Below, piece after piece: positions 9,695 to 19,325 of a stretch of 64,000 bases of DNA (within the stretch, counting starts at the first letter, position 1; the number at the start of each line of letters is the position of its first letter). The position numbers and the translations under genes were made by a program. Under the pieces are notes generated by a model. That model did no database searches. It saw only the letters and a program-made list of their open reading frames with translations, and had not been told where the DNA came from. The stretch covers positions 2,518,451-2,582,450 of the forward strand of contig NZ_CP020991.1 of the NCBI RefSeq assembly GCF_002874775.1. The letters run 5' to 3'. Source of the DNA: Monoglobus pectinilyticus (GTDB taxonomy: Bacteria > Bacillota > Clostridia > Monoglobales > Monoglobaceae).

Positions 9695-10801
9695 ATGAAG
9701 AAAATCGGAACGGCAGTATTGTTATTTTTGGTTTTGCTCTCTTGTTTTCCTATTTGCGGATACGCGATAGAGTTTGATATGGATGAGATATGCGATTCTG
9801 TGGTGGTTGTTCACTCTATGAATTCAGTTGGAACAGGGTTTGCTATCTCAAAGGATAAGATAGTGACAAACCAGCATGTTGTGAGTACTACAACAACTTA
9901 TACAATTGAGACAAGGGACGGAGGTTTGTACAACGGCCGTCTTATAGCTTCTGATGAGGCTAAAGACTTGAGCCTGATAGAGGTTTTGGGCGGCAATCTT
10001 CCGACAATACCTATGACTGAGGATATTCCGCCTTTGGGCACCGACGTATACGCTGTAGGCTCTCCGCAGGGAATGGGATTTACGGTAAGCCGAGGTATCT
10101 TATCAACAACAGACAGGCAGTTAAACGGAGTGCATTATATTCAGACAGACGCGGCTATAAATCCCGGAAACAGCGGTGGTCCTCTGCTCAATCAAAAAGG
10201 TCAGGTTATTGGTGTCAATAATATGAAGGTTGAAGACGCTGACCGTATATCTTTGGCGATACCCATGAGTTCAGTTGTGACGTTTTTGGAGAACAACGGA
10301 ATAAACGTTCAGCTTTCTGATACTCCTGACGCTGAGCTTGAGGCTCCGGGCAGTGTAGTGATACAAAGTTCTGCCGTATCGGGCGGGATTGAACAGTCAT
10401 ATGAACAGTATTCAAACAGTTTGAGAAATCAGTATACTAAAATATTAGAGACGGTTCAGAATGAAAATAAAATACTTGTTTTGGGACTAATTATTATTGC
10501 GGTTCTTTGTTTTGTATTTATGCTTGTCATGCTTTCACAAAAGGAAAAATTGAAACGTTCTGAGGATAACTTTGAAAGAGCCATAGAGGCACTGAAAAAG
10601 CAGGGAATGCAGATGAAAATGATGCAGAGAATCAGATTTACAAATCAAAGCAGAGAAAGCGAAACCGGTACAAATTCAGCGTCTGATAGAAACTGCGGTG
10701 AATATCAAACTGTACCTGAAATCCGGAGTGCGTTTGTATCAAGAATGCCGAGGAAACGTTCAGAGGAACAGCAGAAAAAGTATAGAAAGAGGCTGTATTA
10801 G
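9695..10801 (+). CDS. Membrane-anchored trypsin-like serine protease (HtrA-like, no PDZ)
   Basis: Protein of 368 aa with an N-terminal signal sequence (VLLFLVLLSCFPICGYA). An S1C/HtrA-type protease domain follows at about 30-205: histidine in TNQHVV (about 70), aspartate in AKDLSLIEV (about 102) and serine in NPGNSGGPL (about 165). No PDZ domain follows. Instead there is a linker, one membrane helix (about 255-280, ILVLGLIIIAVLCFVFML) and a basic, charged tail. The catalytic domain should therefore sit outside the membrane, with the roughly 85-aa tail inside. It starts 9 nt after birA and is followed 5 nt later by a DUF1275 gene. Substrate unknown; envelope quality control is the family-based guess. 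Confidence 0.88.
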   Translation: MKKIGTAVLLFLVLLSCFPICGYAIEFDMDEICDSVVVVHSMNSVGTGFAISKDKIVTNQHVVSTTTTYTIETRDGGLYNGRLIASDEAKDLSLIEVLGGNLPTIPMTEDIPPLGTDVYAVGSPQGMGFTVSRGILSTTDRQLNGVHYIQTDAAINPGNSGGPLLNQKGQVIGVNNMKVEDADRISLAIPMSSVVTFLENNGINVQLSDTPDAELEAPGSVVIQSSAVSGGIEQSYEQYSNSLRNQYTKILETVQNENKILVLGLIIIAVLCFVFMLVMLSQKEKLKRSEDNFERAIEALKKQGMQMKMMQRIRFTNQSRESETGTNSASDRNCGEYQTVPEIRSAFVSRMPRKRSEEQQKKYRKRLY

Positions 10802-10806
10802 AGATT

Positions 10807-11523
10807 ATGATAAATAAAGGTCAAAAAAGATTTTTAGAATGTGAGAGATTGATTATATTTATTGGTCTAATGGGCGTTGGAGGTTTCCTGGGAGCGTATA
10901 CTTACTCAATCCGCGGCGGAGTGTTCTGCAATGCTCAAACGGCTAATTTTGTACTGCTGGCTATGGCGATCGGAAAATGGGATTTGAGCGGTGCGGCATA
11001 TTTGCTGATACCTATTTCTGCATATTTTTTAGGAGCCGTGCTCTCAGAGGCGCTGCCAATTCATGTTAAAAAGTTTGGTTTGGTTCGCTGGGATACTCTG
11101 CTTGTAGGTATAGAGGTTTTAGTAACATTTATGCTTGGTCTGCTTCCTGAAACCGCCCCATATCAGATAACGCAGGTAGCTGTAAACTTTATCTGTTCAA
11201 TGCAGTATAATACGTTTAGACAGGCGGAGGGAACGCCAATGTCGACAACTTTCTGTACCAATCATTTAAGACAGGTTGGTATAAATTTTGTCAAATGGCT
11301 GAGGAAGGGAAAGTCGGATAGTTTGGGCAGAAGTGTTAAGCATTTGTGTATGTTAGGAACCTTTGTGCTTTTTGGTATAATTTCTACTGTTTTATGCAGA
11401 TTATTCTTAGGCAAAGCCATATGGGGAGCCACAATAATCTTGCTAATCGTATTTTTGGACCTGCTTCATGCCGACTTAACCTGCGAGCGTGATTTGCTTA
11501 GTGAAAAACCGTTGGGACATTGA
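10807..11523 (+). CDS. DUF1275 (YoaK family) membrane protein
   Basis: Integral membrane protein of 238 aa with about six hydrophobic helices. It has the DUF1275 features GFLGAYTYSIRGGVFCNAQTAN (first helix and loop) and a conserved NTFRQAEG..MSTTFCTNHLRQ segment near 135-160. The family is widespread and has no settled biochemical function. It is five bases from the protease gene, so the two are probably co-transcribed. Confidence 0.85.
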   Translation: MINKGQKRFLECERLIIFIGLMGVGGFLGAYTYSIRGGVFCNAQTANFVLLAMAIGKWDLSGAAYLLIPISAYFLGAVLSEALPIHVKKFGLVRWDTLLVGIEVLVTFMLGLLPETAPYQITQVAVNFICSMQYNTFRQAEGTPMSTTFCTNHLRQVGINFVKWLRKGKSDSLGRSVKHLCMLGTFVLFGIISTVLCRLFLGKAIWGATIILLIVFLDLLHADLTCERDLLSEKPLGH

Positions 11524-11611
11524 TTGTTAACAGTATGTTCATTGAAATTTTGTTATTAATGTGATATTATTATTTTGTTTGGTGATAGAGTTAGAAAGAG
11601 ATGGTGTGTAT

Positions 11612-12721
11612 ATGAATTTATCTGATGATAATAAAAATGAGATTAAATCTTCGCAAATGAGCGGAGTTTTAGATGAGGTCGATCAGAATAAAACTGACAG
11701 CGTTCAAAATTTATGCGGTATAGCAAAAAAGACGTCTATAGGCGGACAGGCTGTGATTGAGGGAGTTATGATGAGAGGTCCCGAAAAAATTGCTACTGCG
11801 GTAAGGAAGCCCGACGGAGAAATAGTTGTTGATGAACAGCCTCTTGGAAAAGGCAGAAAAAGCAAGTTTGTAAAACTGCCTATTATCCGTGGGTGCGTTA
11901 ACTTTTTTGACTCAATGATTGTCGGCGTAAAATCACTTATGTTTTCGGCTAAGTTTTTTGACGTGGATGACGATGGAAACGAAGTTGAGCAGGAGCCGGG
12001 AAAGTTTGAGGCCTGGCTGGAGAAAAAGCTGGATTCAGAAAAAGCAATGAATGTTATAATTTATTGTTCTGTTATCTTTTCCATGTTTTTATCAATTGGT
12101 TTGTTTATTTTGCTGCCGACATTGATAGCTGGTTTTTTGACTGATTTTATGCAGGTGCATAATAATACGGTTTTGACCCTTATAGAGGGTATTGTAAGAA
12201 TTGCTATTTTTATAGTTTACTTATCATTGGTTGCACAGATGAAAGATATAAAACGTGTGTTTATGTATCATGGTGCAGAACATAAATCTATATTTTGCTA
12301 TGAAAGCGGACTGCCGCTGACGGTTGAGAATGTTCGTATTCAATCAAGACTGCACCCGCGCTGCGGTACCAGCTTTTTGCTGATAGTTATGGTGATAAGT
12401 ATATTGGTGTTTTCGATTATACCGTGGCAGCAGGAAAGCTTTACTCATATCCCTGTGATTGGCGTAATGTTTTCAGCTATGCCGTGGGCAATTTGGAGAC
12501 TTATATTAAGACTGCTTTTACTCCCGATAGTAGCCGGAATTTCTTATGAAATTATAAAGTTTGCGGGACGGCATGACAATTGGTTTACCCGCGCTATAAG
12601 CGCTCCTGGAATGTGGTTTCAGCTTATAACTACCAATGAGCCGGAGGATGACCAGATAGAGGTTGCTATAAGGTCGCTGAAAGCTGTGATACCGGAGGAT
12701 AAGACTGCGGATGTGTGGTAA
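11612..12721 (+). CDS. DUF1385 (YqhQ-like) membrane protein
   Basis: About 369 aa. The family signature SIGGQAVIEGVMMRGP is at about 45-60, and MYHGAEHKSIFCYE and HPRCGTSFLL lie near 215-260. Several membrane helices surround these motifs. DUF1385 proteins are typical of Firmicutes and are often found beside prmC/prfA, as here with prmC 35 nt downstream. Molecular function is unknown. I chose the ATG at 11612; the reading frame is open back to 11561 but has no good ribosome site there. Confidence 0.88.
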   Translation: MNLSDDNKNEIKSSQMSGVLDEVDQNKTDSVQNLCGIAKKTSIGGQAVIEGVMMRGPEKIATAVRKPDGEIVVDEQPLGKGRKSKFVKLPIIRGCVNFFDSMIVGVKSLMFSAKFFDVDDDGNEVEQEPGKFEAWLEKKLDSEKAMNVIIYCSVIFSMFLSIGLFILLPTLIAGFLTDFMQVHNNTVLTLIEGIVRIAIFIVYLSLVAQMKDIKRVFMYHGAEHKSIFCYESGLPLTVENVRIQSRLHPRCGTSFLLIVMVISILVFSIIPWQQESFTHIPVIGVMFSAMPWAIWRLILRLLLLPIVAGISYEIIKFAGRHDNWFTRAISAPGMWFQLITTNEPEDDQIEVAIRSLKAVIPEDKTADVW

Positions 12722-12756
12722 AGGCTGACTCGCATAGTTAGACAGAAGGTGATTTT

Positions 12757-13605
12757 ATGACATTAAAGGAATTGCGCAGAAACGCGCATAATAGATTAAA
12801 AGAACAACCCAATATATCATCTCCTGAGCTTGATGCGGATTTGATAATTATGTTCGTTTTGGATTTAAAAAAGGATGAATTATTAACTAAGGATATATCT
12901 GTGCCGGACGCGCTGGCTATAGAGGTGAACGCGTATTTGAACCGCAGACTGGCAGGTATGCCGGTGCAGTATATAGTTGGAAAAACTGAGTTTATGTCTC
13001 TTGATTTTATCGTTAACAAAAATGTTTTGATACCGAGACAGGATACAGAAATTTTAGTAGAAACAGTGATTGAGAGGTATAAGAACGTATCTGAGCAAAT
13101 CAGGATTTTGGATATAGGAAGCGGCAGCGGATGTGTTGGAATCAGTATGGCAAGATATTTGCCAAACTCCGTTGTGACTGAACTTGATATATCAGAAGAG
13201 GCGCTAAAAGTTGCTGTGCTGAATGCTGAAAAAAATTTGGTGACAAAGCAAATGAATTTTGTCTGCCGAGATATTCGTGATGGAATTTCGGATTTAGAGC
13301 CAAAATTCGATGTGATAGTTTCAAATCCGCCGTATATTAAGACGGATGATTTACTTGAGCTTCAGCAGGAGGTTATAGAATACGAGCCTGTTGCCGCATT
13401 AGACGGCGGAGATGACGGTCTTGATTTTTACCGTATTATAATTAAAAAAGCGGTTCCTAAAAAAGGCGGAATGACAGCGTTTGAAGTTGGGATAGGTCAA
13501 GCCGGTGACGTCGCCGATTTAATGTTTAAGGCGGGATATAGGAATATAGAGATTATTCCTGATTTAGGTGGAATAGAAAGGGTAGTTTTGGGATATGCGG
13601 CTTAA
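12757..13605 (+). CDS. prmC: Peptide chain release factor N5-glutamine methyltransferase
   Basis: Methylates the glutamine of the GGQ motif in release factors RF1/RF2 using SAM. The 282-aa protein has the PrmC N-terminal helical domain. The class I SAM fold follows, with ILDIGSGSGCVGISMA near 112-127 and the substrate-binding NPPY motif (VSNPPYIKTDD) near 189-192. The closely linked prfA gene often seen after DUF1385-prmC is absent; a terminator follows instead. Confidence 0.94.
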   Translation: MTLKELRRNAHNRLKEQPNISSPELDADLIIMFVLDLKKDELLTKDISVPDALAIEVNAYLNRRLAGMPVQYIVGKTEFMSLDFIVNKNVLIPRQDTEILVETVIERYKNVSEQIRILDIGSGSGCVGISMARYLPNSVVTELDISEEALKVAVLNAEKNLVTKQMNFVCRDIRDGISDLEPKFDVIVSNPPYIKTDDLLELQQEVIEYEPVAALDGGDDGLDFYRIIIKKAVPKKGGMTAFEVGIGQAGDVADLMFKAGYRNIEIIPDLGGIERVVLGYAA

Positions 13606-13681
13606 AAATACGTGTTAAAATAATATTTAGCAATGATTATATTATGAAAATTTTTAAAAAAGTATTTGTTATTTAGCATGA

Positions 13682-13720
13682 TACGGTTTCGTCTAATAAT
13701 ATGGGCGGAACCGTTTTTTG
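13682..13720 (+). terminator. Terminator after prmC
   Basis: ACGGTTTCGTC pairs with GGCGGAACCGT (G-T tolerant) and is followed by TTTTTTG. It ends the dnaE-prmC plus-strand run. Confidence 0.8.
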
Positions 13721-14144
13721 TTATGTAGAAAATTATTACGAAGCTGTCTCTGTAATTTTTAGTTATAAGCAACATCTAAACGTTGTCTATAATCAAAAAA
13801 GATTTTGAGAAACGTTTCTGCCAACAGATATAAAATTAATGAAAAGTAAAAAGGCTCCGAGAGACTTAGCACGATAATATCAGAAAAATTGTTAAACTTA
13901 TTTTGGAAAATAAAAAATTTAGTGGAAATTTACAGCAATCAACAGTTGTGATAATGTGATTTTATTATAGCAAAGAAACCGATATTGTGAAAATTATTGT
14001 AAACGACAGTAAAAAAGTTGAAAAGAGAGAAAATATAAAACATTGCAGGTAATAATTGTGAAAATTGTAGGTTTTTATTAAAAATTAAAACGGTTTTAAA
14101 AAATATTATAGAATTGATATTTTAATAAATGCGTTGATGTCAAA
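13721..14144. other. AT-rich intergenic stretch
   Basis: About 420 bp with no ORF of note and no recognisable RNA motif. It may contain decayed sequence, but I could not assign it to any family. Confidence 0.5.
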
Positions 14145-14176
14145 TTAAAAAGGGTTCGATTGAACCCTTTTTAATT
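14145..14176. terminator. Bidirectional terminator-like hairpin
   Basis: AATTAAAAAGGGTTC GAT GAACCCTTTTTAATT: a near-perfect inverted repeat with A/T tracts on both sides, between the prmC end and the convergent deacetylase gene. Confidence 0.75.
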
Positions 14177-14325
14177 AATAAGTTTAAAATTATTTAAATT
14201 TTTTATAGGGAAAGTATAAATTATAATATATCTATTAAATCTAATGATTTTAAGAAATGTAGCATTTACCTTAAATCAATAAAGCTGTCTTCCGTTGCAA
14301 TCAATGATTAGAATACTATTGCATT

Positions 14326-15231
14326 TTATTTTTGTAATAACTGAGCAACCGATTTAGTATTGCTTCTCAAATATCTGGATAAACAATATAATGAATCCGG
14401 GTTACCTTGTGTTATATAGTTATCTTTTTGAAGACAGCTAAGCGTGGCTCTGTATCCCAGCTCTTTTAATATCGCCTCGGAATTTTTGCACATCTCACCG
14501 TATGGATAAGCATATGTCACTGGTGTGATGTCGCAGTTATCTTTTAGCAGCTGTTGGTTTTTTTCTGTGTCGGCTATAAATTTTTCCCTGTATGTTTCGT
14601 CAGACTCGCCGTTTTTTTGCCCCACGCCTTTTCTGTTGTCTTTATTGTTTTTATCACCCGGAAGCATGTGCATATTATAGCTGTGATTGCCTATTTCAAG
14701 CCTGTCGTTGTCCACAAGCTCTTTTATATTGTCCCAGGTAAGATATGCGTATTCAGGATTGCTGTCGTCAATACTGGAAAACTTTTCAGCATATTGACCA
14801 ACGATTGAAACGACCGCCTTCATATCATATTTTTCAAGAAGAGGAAGGCCGTATTCTAAATTATTTTCAAACCCATCGTCAAAAGTTAAAACTATTGGCT
14901 TTTCAGGCAAAGCTTCATTCCCGTCGACGTAATTTATAACATCTTCCATCAAAACAGTAGTGTATCCGTTTTCTTTCAAATATTTTAAATCCTCTTCAAA
15001 TGAAGAGATGGGAATAACGTAAGCGTTTACTTTAGATGGGTTCTTGGTCAATCCATGGTACATAATTATAGGCAGTTCAACTGATGTGCGGTCATCTTCA
15101 GAAAAACTTTCGGCGAAACCAAATTGTGAATCATTATTTCTCAAAGATGAGAATCCCACTATACCGACTACAACTGAAATAATAAATATAACTGAAAAAA
15201 ATACCAGCGTCTTCAGTCTGACAACAAACAT
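14326..15231 (-). CDS. Membrane-anchored polysaccharide deacetylase (NodB/CE4 family)
   Basis: Protein of 301 aa with one N-terminal membrane anchor (about 7-27) and an extracellular NodB homology domain. Motif 1 is TFDDGF at about 118-123 (catalytic and metal aspartates), preceded by IMYHGLT. Motif 2 is GNHSYNMH near 195, the metal-binding H-x3-H type. Motif 3 is YAYPYGE near 245. The family removes N- or O-acetyl groups from peptidoglycan or other envelope glycans in a metal-dependent way. The start is supported by AGGTGA six bases upstream. It is convergent with the prmC run and lies 97 nt from the upstream subtilase gene. Confidence 0.92.
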   Translation of the reverse strand: MFVVRLKTLVFFSVIFIISVVVGIVGFSSLRNNDSQFGFAESFSEDDRTSVELPIIMYHGLTKNPSKVNAYVIPISSFEEDLKYLKENGYTTVLMEDVINYVDGNEALPEKPIVLTFDDGFENNLEYGLPLLEKYDMKAVVSIVGQYAEKFSSIDDSNPEYAYLTWDNIKELVDNDRLEIGNHSYNMHMLPGDKNNKDNRKGVGQKNGESDETYREKFIADTEKNQQLLKDNCDITPVTYAYPYGEMCKNSEAILKELGYRATLSCLQKDNYITQGNPDSLYCLSRYLRSNTKSVAQLLQK

Positions 15232-15328
15232 AAAAAATCACCTCATATATAGATAGTATTAGAGGTGATTGTATTTTATTCAGATTTTTAATGTCAAATA
15301 ATGGAATTTTGGACAAACATATTAAATA

Positions 15329-16981
15329 TTAATATTTTACTTCATATTCATAAGGAGCCATCAGCGGCTGCATGTTATCGTCCCATATAAATACCCTTAT
15401 TAATGAGCGCAAACCTGTCTTATCTACAGGCAGAACAAGCGATGGAAGAGTCTTATGACCGCTTGCCGGAATTTCAACGTCGTTTTTAACTATTGAACCT
15501 GTCACATGTTCAACCAATTCACCATCAGCGTCGCTGGATTCCGTGTATGAAACTACATAGCAGTCTACAAATTTATTTTTATCGGTATCATTATAAAGCT
15601 GAATAGAACTCTTTAATGAATTTAAATCAGCGTCAAATACCAAAGGATATATTTCGGTGTGCAATTCGGGTGAGCTTACAGGGGCAGAGGTAGGAGCCGG
15701 GGCAAAACTTGGACTTAAAGTTTCAATTATATTTTGTATATTGAGAGCTCCGTATCCATATTCAGGATTCTTGCCGTCGTCGCCTAGATGGTCTGAAGTT
15801 TCAGCTATTAATTCAAGAAATTCTGCGGGGGTAATATCCTTATTAAAATATTTTGCTATTGCTGCGGCCGCAGTCACATGAGGTGTAGCGTATGATGTGC
15901 CGGTGCCGCGGGAATAGGAATGTATCAGATTGTTTTTACCGTCTTTAGTTAAAGAACTGCTGTAAATACTTTCACCGGGAGCCATAACATCTACAGAAGA
16001 GTTATATTGGCTGTGTGAAGCCCTCTTTTTGGAATATGTAAGTGAACCAACTCCGATTACATTATCATAGCCGGCAGGATATTTTATTGTAGTAGCTATT
16101 TCTGTTTCTTTATTTCCGTCATTTCCGACCGCAGCAACTACTATGATATTTTTTGACACGGCATGTTCTATAGCATATTTAAAAGATTCTATATAGCTGT
16201 CAAATGTCAGGCTTAGGTTAATTACATCACATTGATAAACATCAACGGCGTCATAAAAGGCTTTGATAACTATAGCGCTGTCAGTTTTTTTCTCTGTAAA
16301 CACTTTGAAGGGTATAACAGTGGAACTTGGAAGAATACCGGCAGTTCCCATAAGATTATTTGTGTCAGAGGCTAATATTCCCGATATAAATGTCGAGTGC
16401 CCATATGTATCATAAATTCCGGTTCCGGTGTAGTCAACTCCGGGCGCAATATTTTGAGTTATGTCAGGATGTCTGTCAGGTGACCCGCTGTCTATTATTC
16501 CTATTTTAATGTTTTTTGTATCCAATCCATATTGCCACCAGTATGGCGACTTTATCATTTCCATATTCCATTGATTATAATAGTATGTATCATTTGGCTG
16601 AGTGAATGAACTGAGACTGTTTAAAACTGCAATATTTGAATTGTTTGATTCAGAAAGAACGTTGATATCAGTTATTTCCTCGTTGTCCGGCAGCGAGATG
16701 ATATAATTAGGCTCTATATACTCAACGTTTTGGTCTTGCATTAGGCTGTCTACAAACTCTTTAGATTCATTTGTAACTGTGTATATATTCTCATCTTTTA
16801 CTATAGGTGAGAGCTGATTGACGTCACTTTCTTCAGCTAGCATTACGGGAGCTGATTTGAACTTTACTATGTATCCATCGTAAGACGTGCCGTCTTCTGC
16901 AAAACATACTGTTTGAAATACAATTATCAGCAGGCATGTAAGAACAGCCGAATATAATATTTTGTTAAAAAATATTTTCAT
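15329..16981 (-). CDS. Secreted subtilisin-like serine peptidase (S8)
   Basis: Protein of about 550 aa with a signal peptide (ILYSAVLTCLLIIVFQTVCFA) and an I9-like propeptide at about 35-95 (YDGYIVKFKS..VEYIEPNYI). The S8 catalytic domain has Asp164 (IIDSG), His195 (YGHSTFISG), the oxyanion Asn near 286 (GNDG) and Ser363 (GTSYATPH). A Pro/Ser/Ala linker near 425 leads to a C-terminal beta-rich domain of about 110 aa. The start is the ATG seven bases after GAGGTG; a TTG at 16996 overlaps that site. Unlike its two larger neighbours it has no RCC1 tail. Confidence 0.9.
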   Translation of the reverse strand: MKIFFNKILYSAVLTCLLIIVFQTVCFAEDGTSYDGYIVKFKSAPVMLAEESDVNQLSPIVKDENIYTVTNESKEFVDSLMQDQNVEYIEPNYIISLPDNEEITDINVLSESNNSNIAVLNSLSSFTQPNDTYYYNQWNMEMIKSPYWWQYGLDTKNIKIGIIDSGSPDRHPDITQNIAPGVDYTGTGIYDTYGHSTFISGILASDTNNLMGTAGILPSSTVIPFKVFTEKKTDSAIVIKAFYDAVDVYQCDVINLSLTFDSYIESFKYAIEHAVSKNIIVVAAVGNDGNKETEIATTIKYPAGYDNVIGVGSLTYSKKRASHSQYNSSVDVMAPGESIYSSSLTKDGKNNLIHSYSRGTGTSYATPHVTAAAAIAKYFNKDITPAEFLELIAETSDHLGDDGKNPEYGYGALNIQNIIETLSPSFAPAPTSAPVSSPELHTEIYPLVFDADLNSLKSSIQLYNDTDKNKFVDCYVVSYTESSDADGELVEHVTGSIVKNDVEIPASGHKTLPSLVLPVDKTGLRSLIRVFIWDDNMQPLMAPYEYEVKY

Positions 16982-17238
16982 AAGCAGGCACCTCAAAATT
17001 TGTAAACTTTCTTAAATATTTGTAATATTTTGATATAAAACCAATTGCAAAAATTATAACATATATTTTTTTCAAATTCAATTATTTTCATAAATATATA
17101 ATAGGAAATTTCGGGGAATTTAGGCTTATAAATTATTAGATTGAGTTTTATTTGCCAACGAAAGAGAAGATACACGAACCACACTTTCATTGGAGGAAGG
17201 ATACTTGATAGCATCGACTAAATTAAAAAATTAAAATA

Positions 17239-18010
17239 TGGATAGTCAACACTAATTTAGACAACTTATTTAAGGTTAGTAAGCCGATATTCTTTCGGGG
17301 TCATATAGCCCAGTGATGAGTGAATCCTGTGATTGTTAAACCAGTTTACAAAATCCGATAATTCATATTGCAATTGTTCTAATGTTTCATATTCTTTACC
17401 TTTTACAAATTCGGTCTTTATGATTTTAAATGTGGCTTCCGTTACCGTATTGTCATAGGGACAGCCTTTCTTGCTCAGTGAGCGGTCGATTTGGAATATC
17501 TCAAGCGTTTATCCAGTGTTCTGTTTTTAAACTCGTTTCCTCTATCTGTGTGAAATATCTGTATTTTCTCCGGATTTATATTTATTCTGCTAAACGCCTT
17601 GACTACCAATGCAGCATCTTTGTTCTTTCCTGCGCTGTAACCTATGATTTCCTAATTAAACAGGTCGACTAGCACACATATGTAATTCTACCTGTTTCCT
17701 GCTCTTACATACGTCAAGTCACTGACTACTATGTTGTATTGTGGTTGGTTGGAAAATTCCCTATTTACTTTGTTTTCCTCTTTGGATTCATTACATTTGT
17801 CTATGTGCTGCTTGTATTGAGGTAGATACGAATCCCTCCTGCTTCATAATCCATCCAATCCGTCTGCGGGATACCGTGTAACCCTTTTCACAAAGCTTCA
17901 CCTTGATTTTTTGGGTCCCATAATTATTCCTACTTTGCCGGAATATTTCCCGAATTTCTGTTGTCAAACCATTTTATTTTGGTATTTGTGGATACTCAAC
18001 ACTAATTTAA
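17239..18010 (-). mobile_element. Decayed IS3-family insertion sequence
   Basis: Remnant of an IS3-type element on the minus strand. The end next to the transposase C-terminus begins TGGATAGTCAACACTAAT. Near the other side the same 20 bases recur in direct, not inverted, orientation (17990-18009, one difference). The second end may therefore come from another, mostly deleted copy. No clear target duplication is visible. Confidence 0.6.
17266..17975 (-). pseudogene. IS3-family transposase OrfB, disrupted
   Basis: Translating the minus strand in pieces gives an IS3-type DDE integrase. From the N-terminal side: RQSRNNYGTQKIKVKLCEK and VSRRRIGWIMKQEG, then VVSDLTYVRAGNR (first D), DLFN-stop-EIIGYSAGKNKDAALV, IFHTDRGNEF (second D), PYDNTVTEATFK (E), and the terminal HSSLGYMTPKEYRL. 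It carries at least two in-frame stops (after GNR and after LFN) and at least two frameshifts (after MKQEG and near the second D). It should be inactive. No intact OrfA is seen. Confidence 0.85.
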
Positions 18011-18173
18011 ATATTCAAAAAATAATTTGTATACTCAATACAAACGTAGTTTGCCGCGTAAGGCGAGCAGCTGCGGAAAAGTATTATGACGAATTGTTAA
18101 TTTTAGAAGAATGCTGTTGTGTTAAAACAGAATAATGAAAATTATTTATTTTCTAATAATATAAGAGATAAAA

Positions 18174-18208
18174 AATAGGACTTCATTATTATTTGAAGTC
18201 CTATTTTT
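18174..18208. terminator. Terminator-like hairpin, bidirectional
   Basis: AATAGGACTTCA / TGAAGTCCTATT with T-runs on both strands, about 125 nt beyond the stop of the 18.3-22.1 kb subtilase. Just to the left, 18040-18080 carries an inverted fragment of the repeat family found at 22.5-23.6 kb. Confidence 0.8.
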
Positions 18209-18332
18209 ATGTACTGTACTATCACATAATCTACAGCTGTTTTTTATAATAGCCTATTTCTATTGTTCAGTCTGCTGTTTTTATCGTATAAATGTAATTG
18301 TCTTTATAGTTTTACGTAATATTAAAAATTTA

Positions 18333-19325
18333 TTAATATATTCCCAGCTGTCCAACGTTATTATTACCGAATACCCATATGTTGTTGTCCTTATCTTTAG
18401 CGATAGTAAAATCGAATCCGCCGTCTATCTTGACAATATTTCTCAAACCGGCAATAAGAGTGGGAGTAAGAGCGGTATTTTGTATTCCTATTCCAAGCTG
18501 ACCTTTGCTGTTGCTTCCGAAACCGTAGATGCTTTCACCGTCGGTATAGAAGCTGTGGTTATATCCGGCACCTATGACTGCGGCGGTTTTTCCGGTTGAC
18601 GTCGGAACGTTTCTGCTTATCTTATCACCCAGTCCCAGCTGTCCTACAGAGTTGTATCCCCATGTAAACAGCTCGTCTGATGTGGATACTGCGAGCATGT
18701 GGCTGTTGCCGGCAGCAATGTCCTTATAGCTGCCCGTGATTGCGGTGGGTGTTGAAGTGCTGTCGTTGGTTCCGCTGCCTAACTGTCCGCTTTCATTATT
18801 GCCCCAGGTGTAAACTGTTTCGCCTGAGAGAGCCGCCATAAACTTCTCTCCGCATGTAACTTTTGATACGTTGCTGAGACCTGTTACCGGCGCAGGAACG
18901 TTTGCTGCGCTTGTTCCGCGGTCACCTAACTTGCCGTCTGTGTTGTTACCCCATGTCCAGAGAGTTCCGTCGCTCTTTATAGCGGCGCTGAATCCGGTGC
19001 CTGCCGTTATATCCGTTATATTGCTAAGCCCTGAAATTTTTGAAGGCACATACACTTTGCCTTTATATGCACCATGAACTTCACCGCTGGAATTGTTGCC
19101 CCAGCCCCATACTTCTCCGTTTACATCGAGAGCCAAAACATGGTGTTTGCCTTTGGCAATTTTAACGATTTCAGGAAGACCTTCAACTTTGACCGGTGTA
19201 TATTGGTTCAGTTTTACCTGTCCCTGACCCAGGTCATAATATGCGCCGTCTCCCCATACATAAACCTCGCCGTCAGCTGTTAAACCAACAGCTGTTTCAC
19301 GCTCCGCGGCAATATCTTTAAATTT
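18333..19325 (-). repeat. RCC1-coding segment shared with paralogue B
   Basis: About 1 kb closely matching 23763-24755 at a constant offset of 5430 bp. Within it 18703-18923 is identical, base for base, to 24133-24353. Upstream of about 19325 the two genes diverge sharply. Confidence 0.9.

Noticed and set aside
17430-18135. Plus-strand ORFs of 74-80 aa
   Set aside because: They are antisense or frame shadows of the decayed IS3 transposase, which gives clear DDE motifs on the minus strand.
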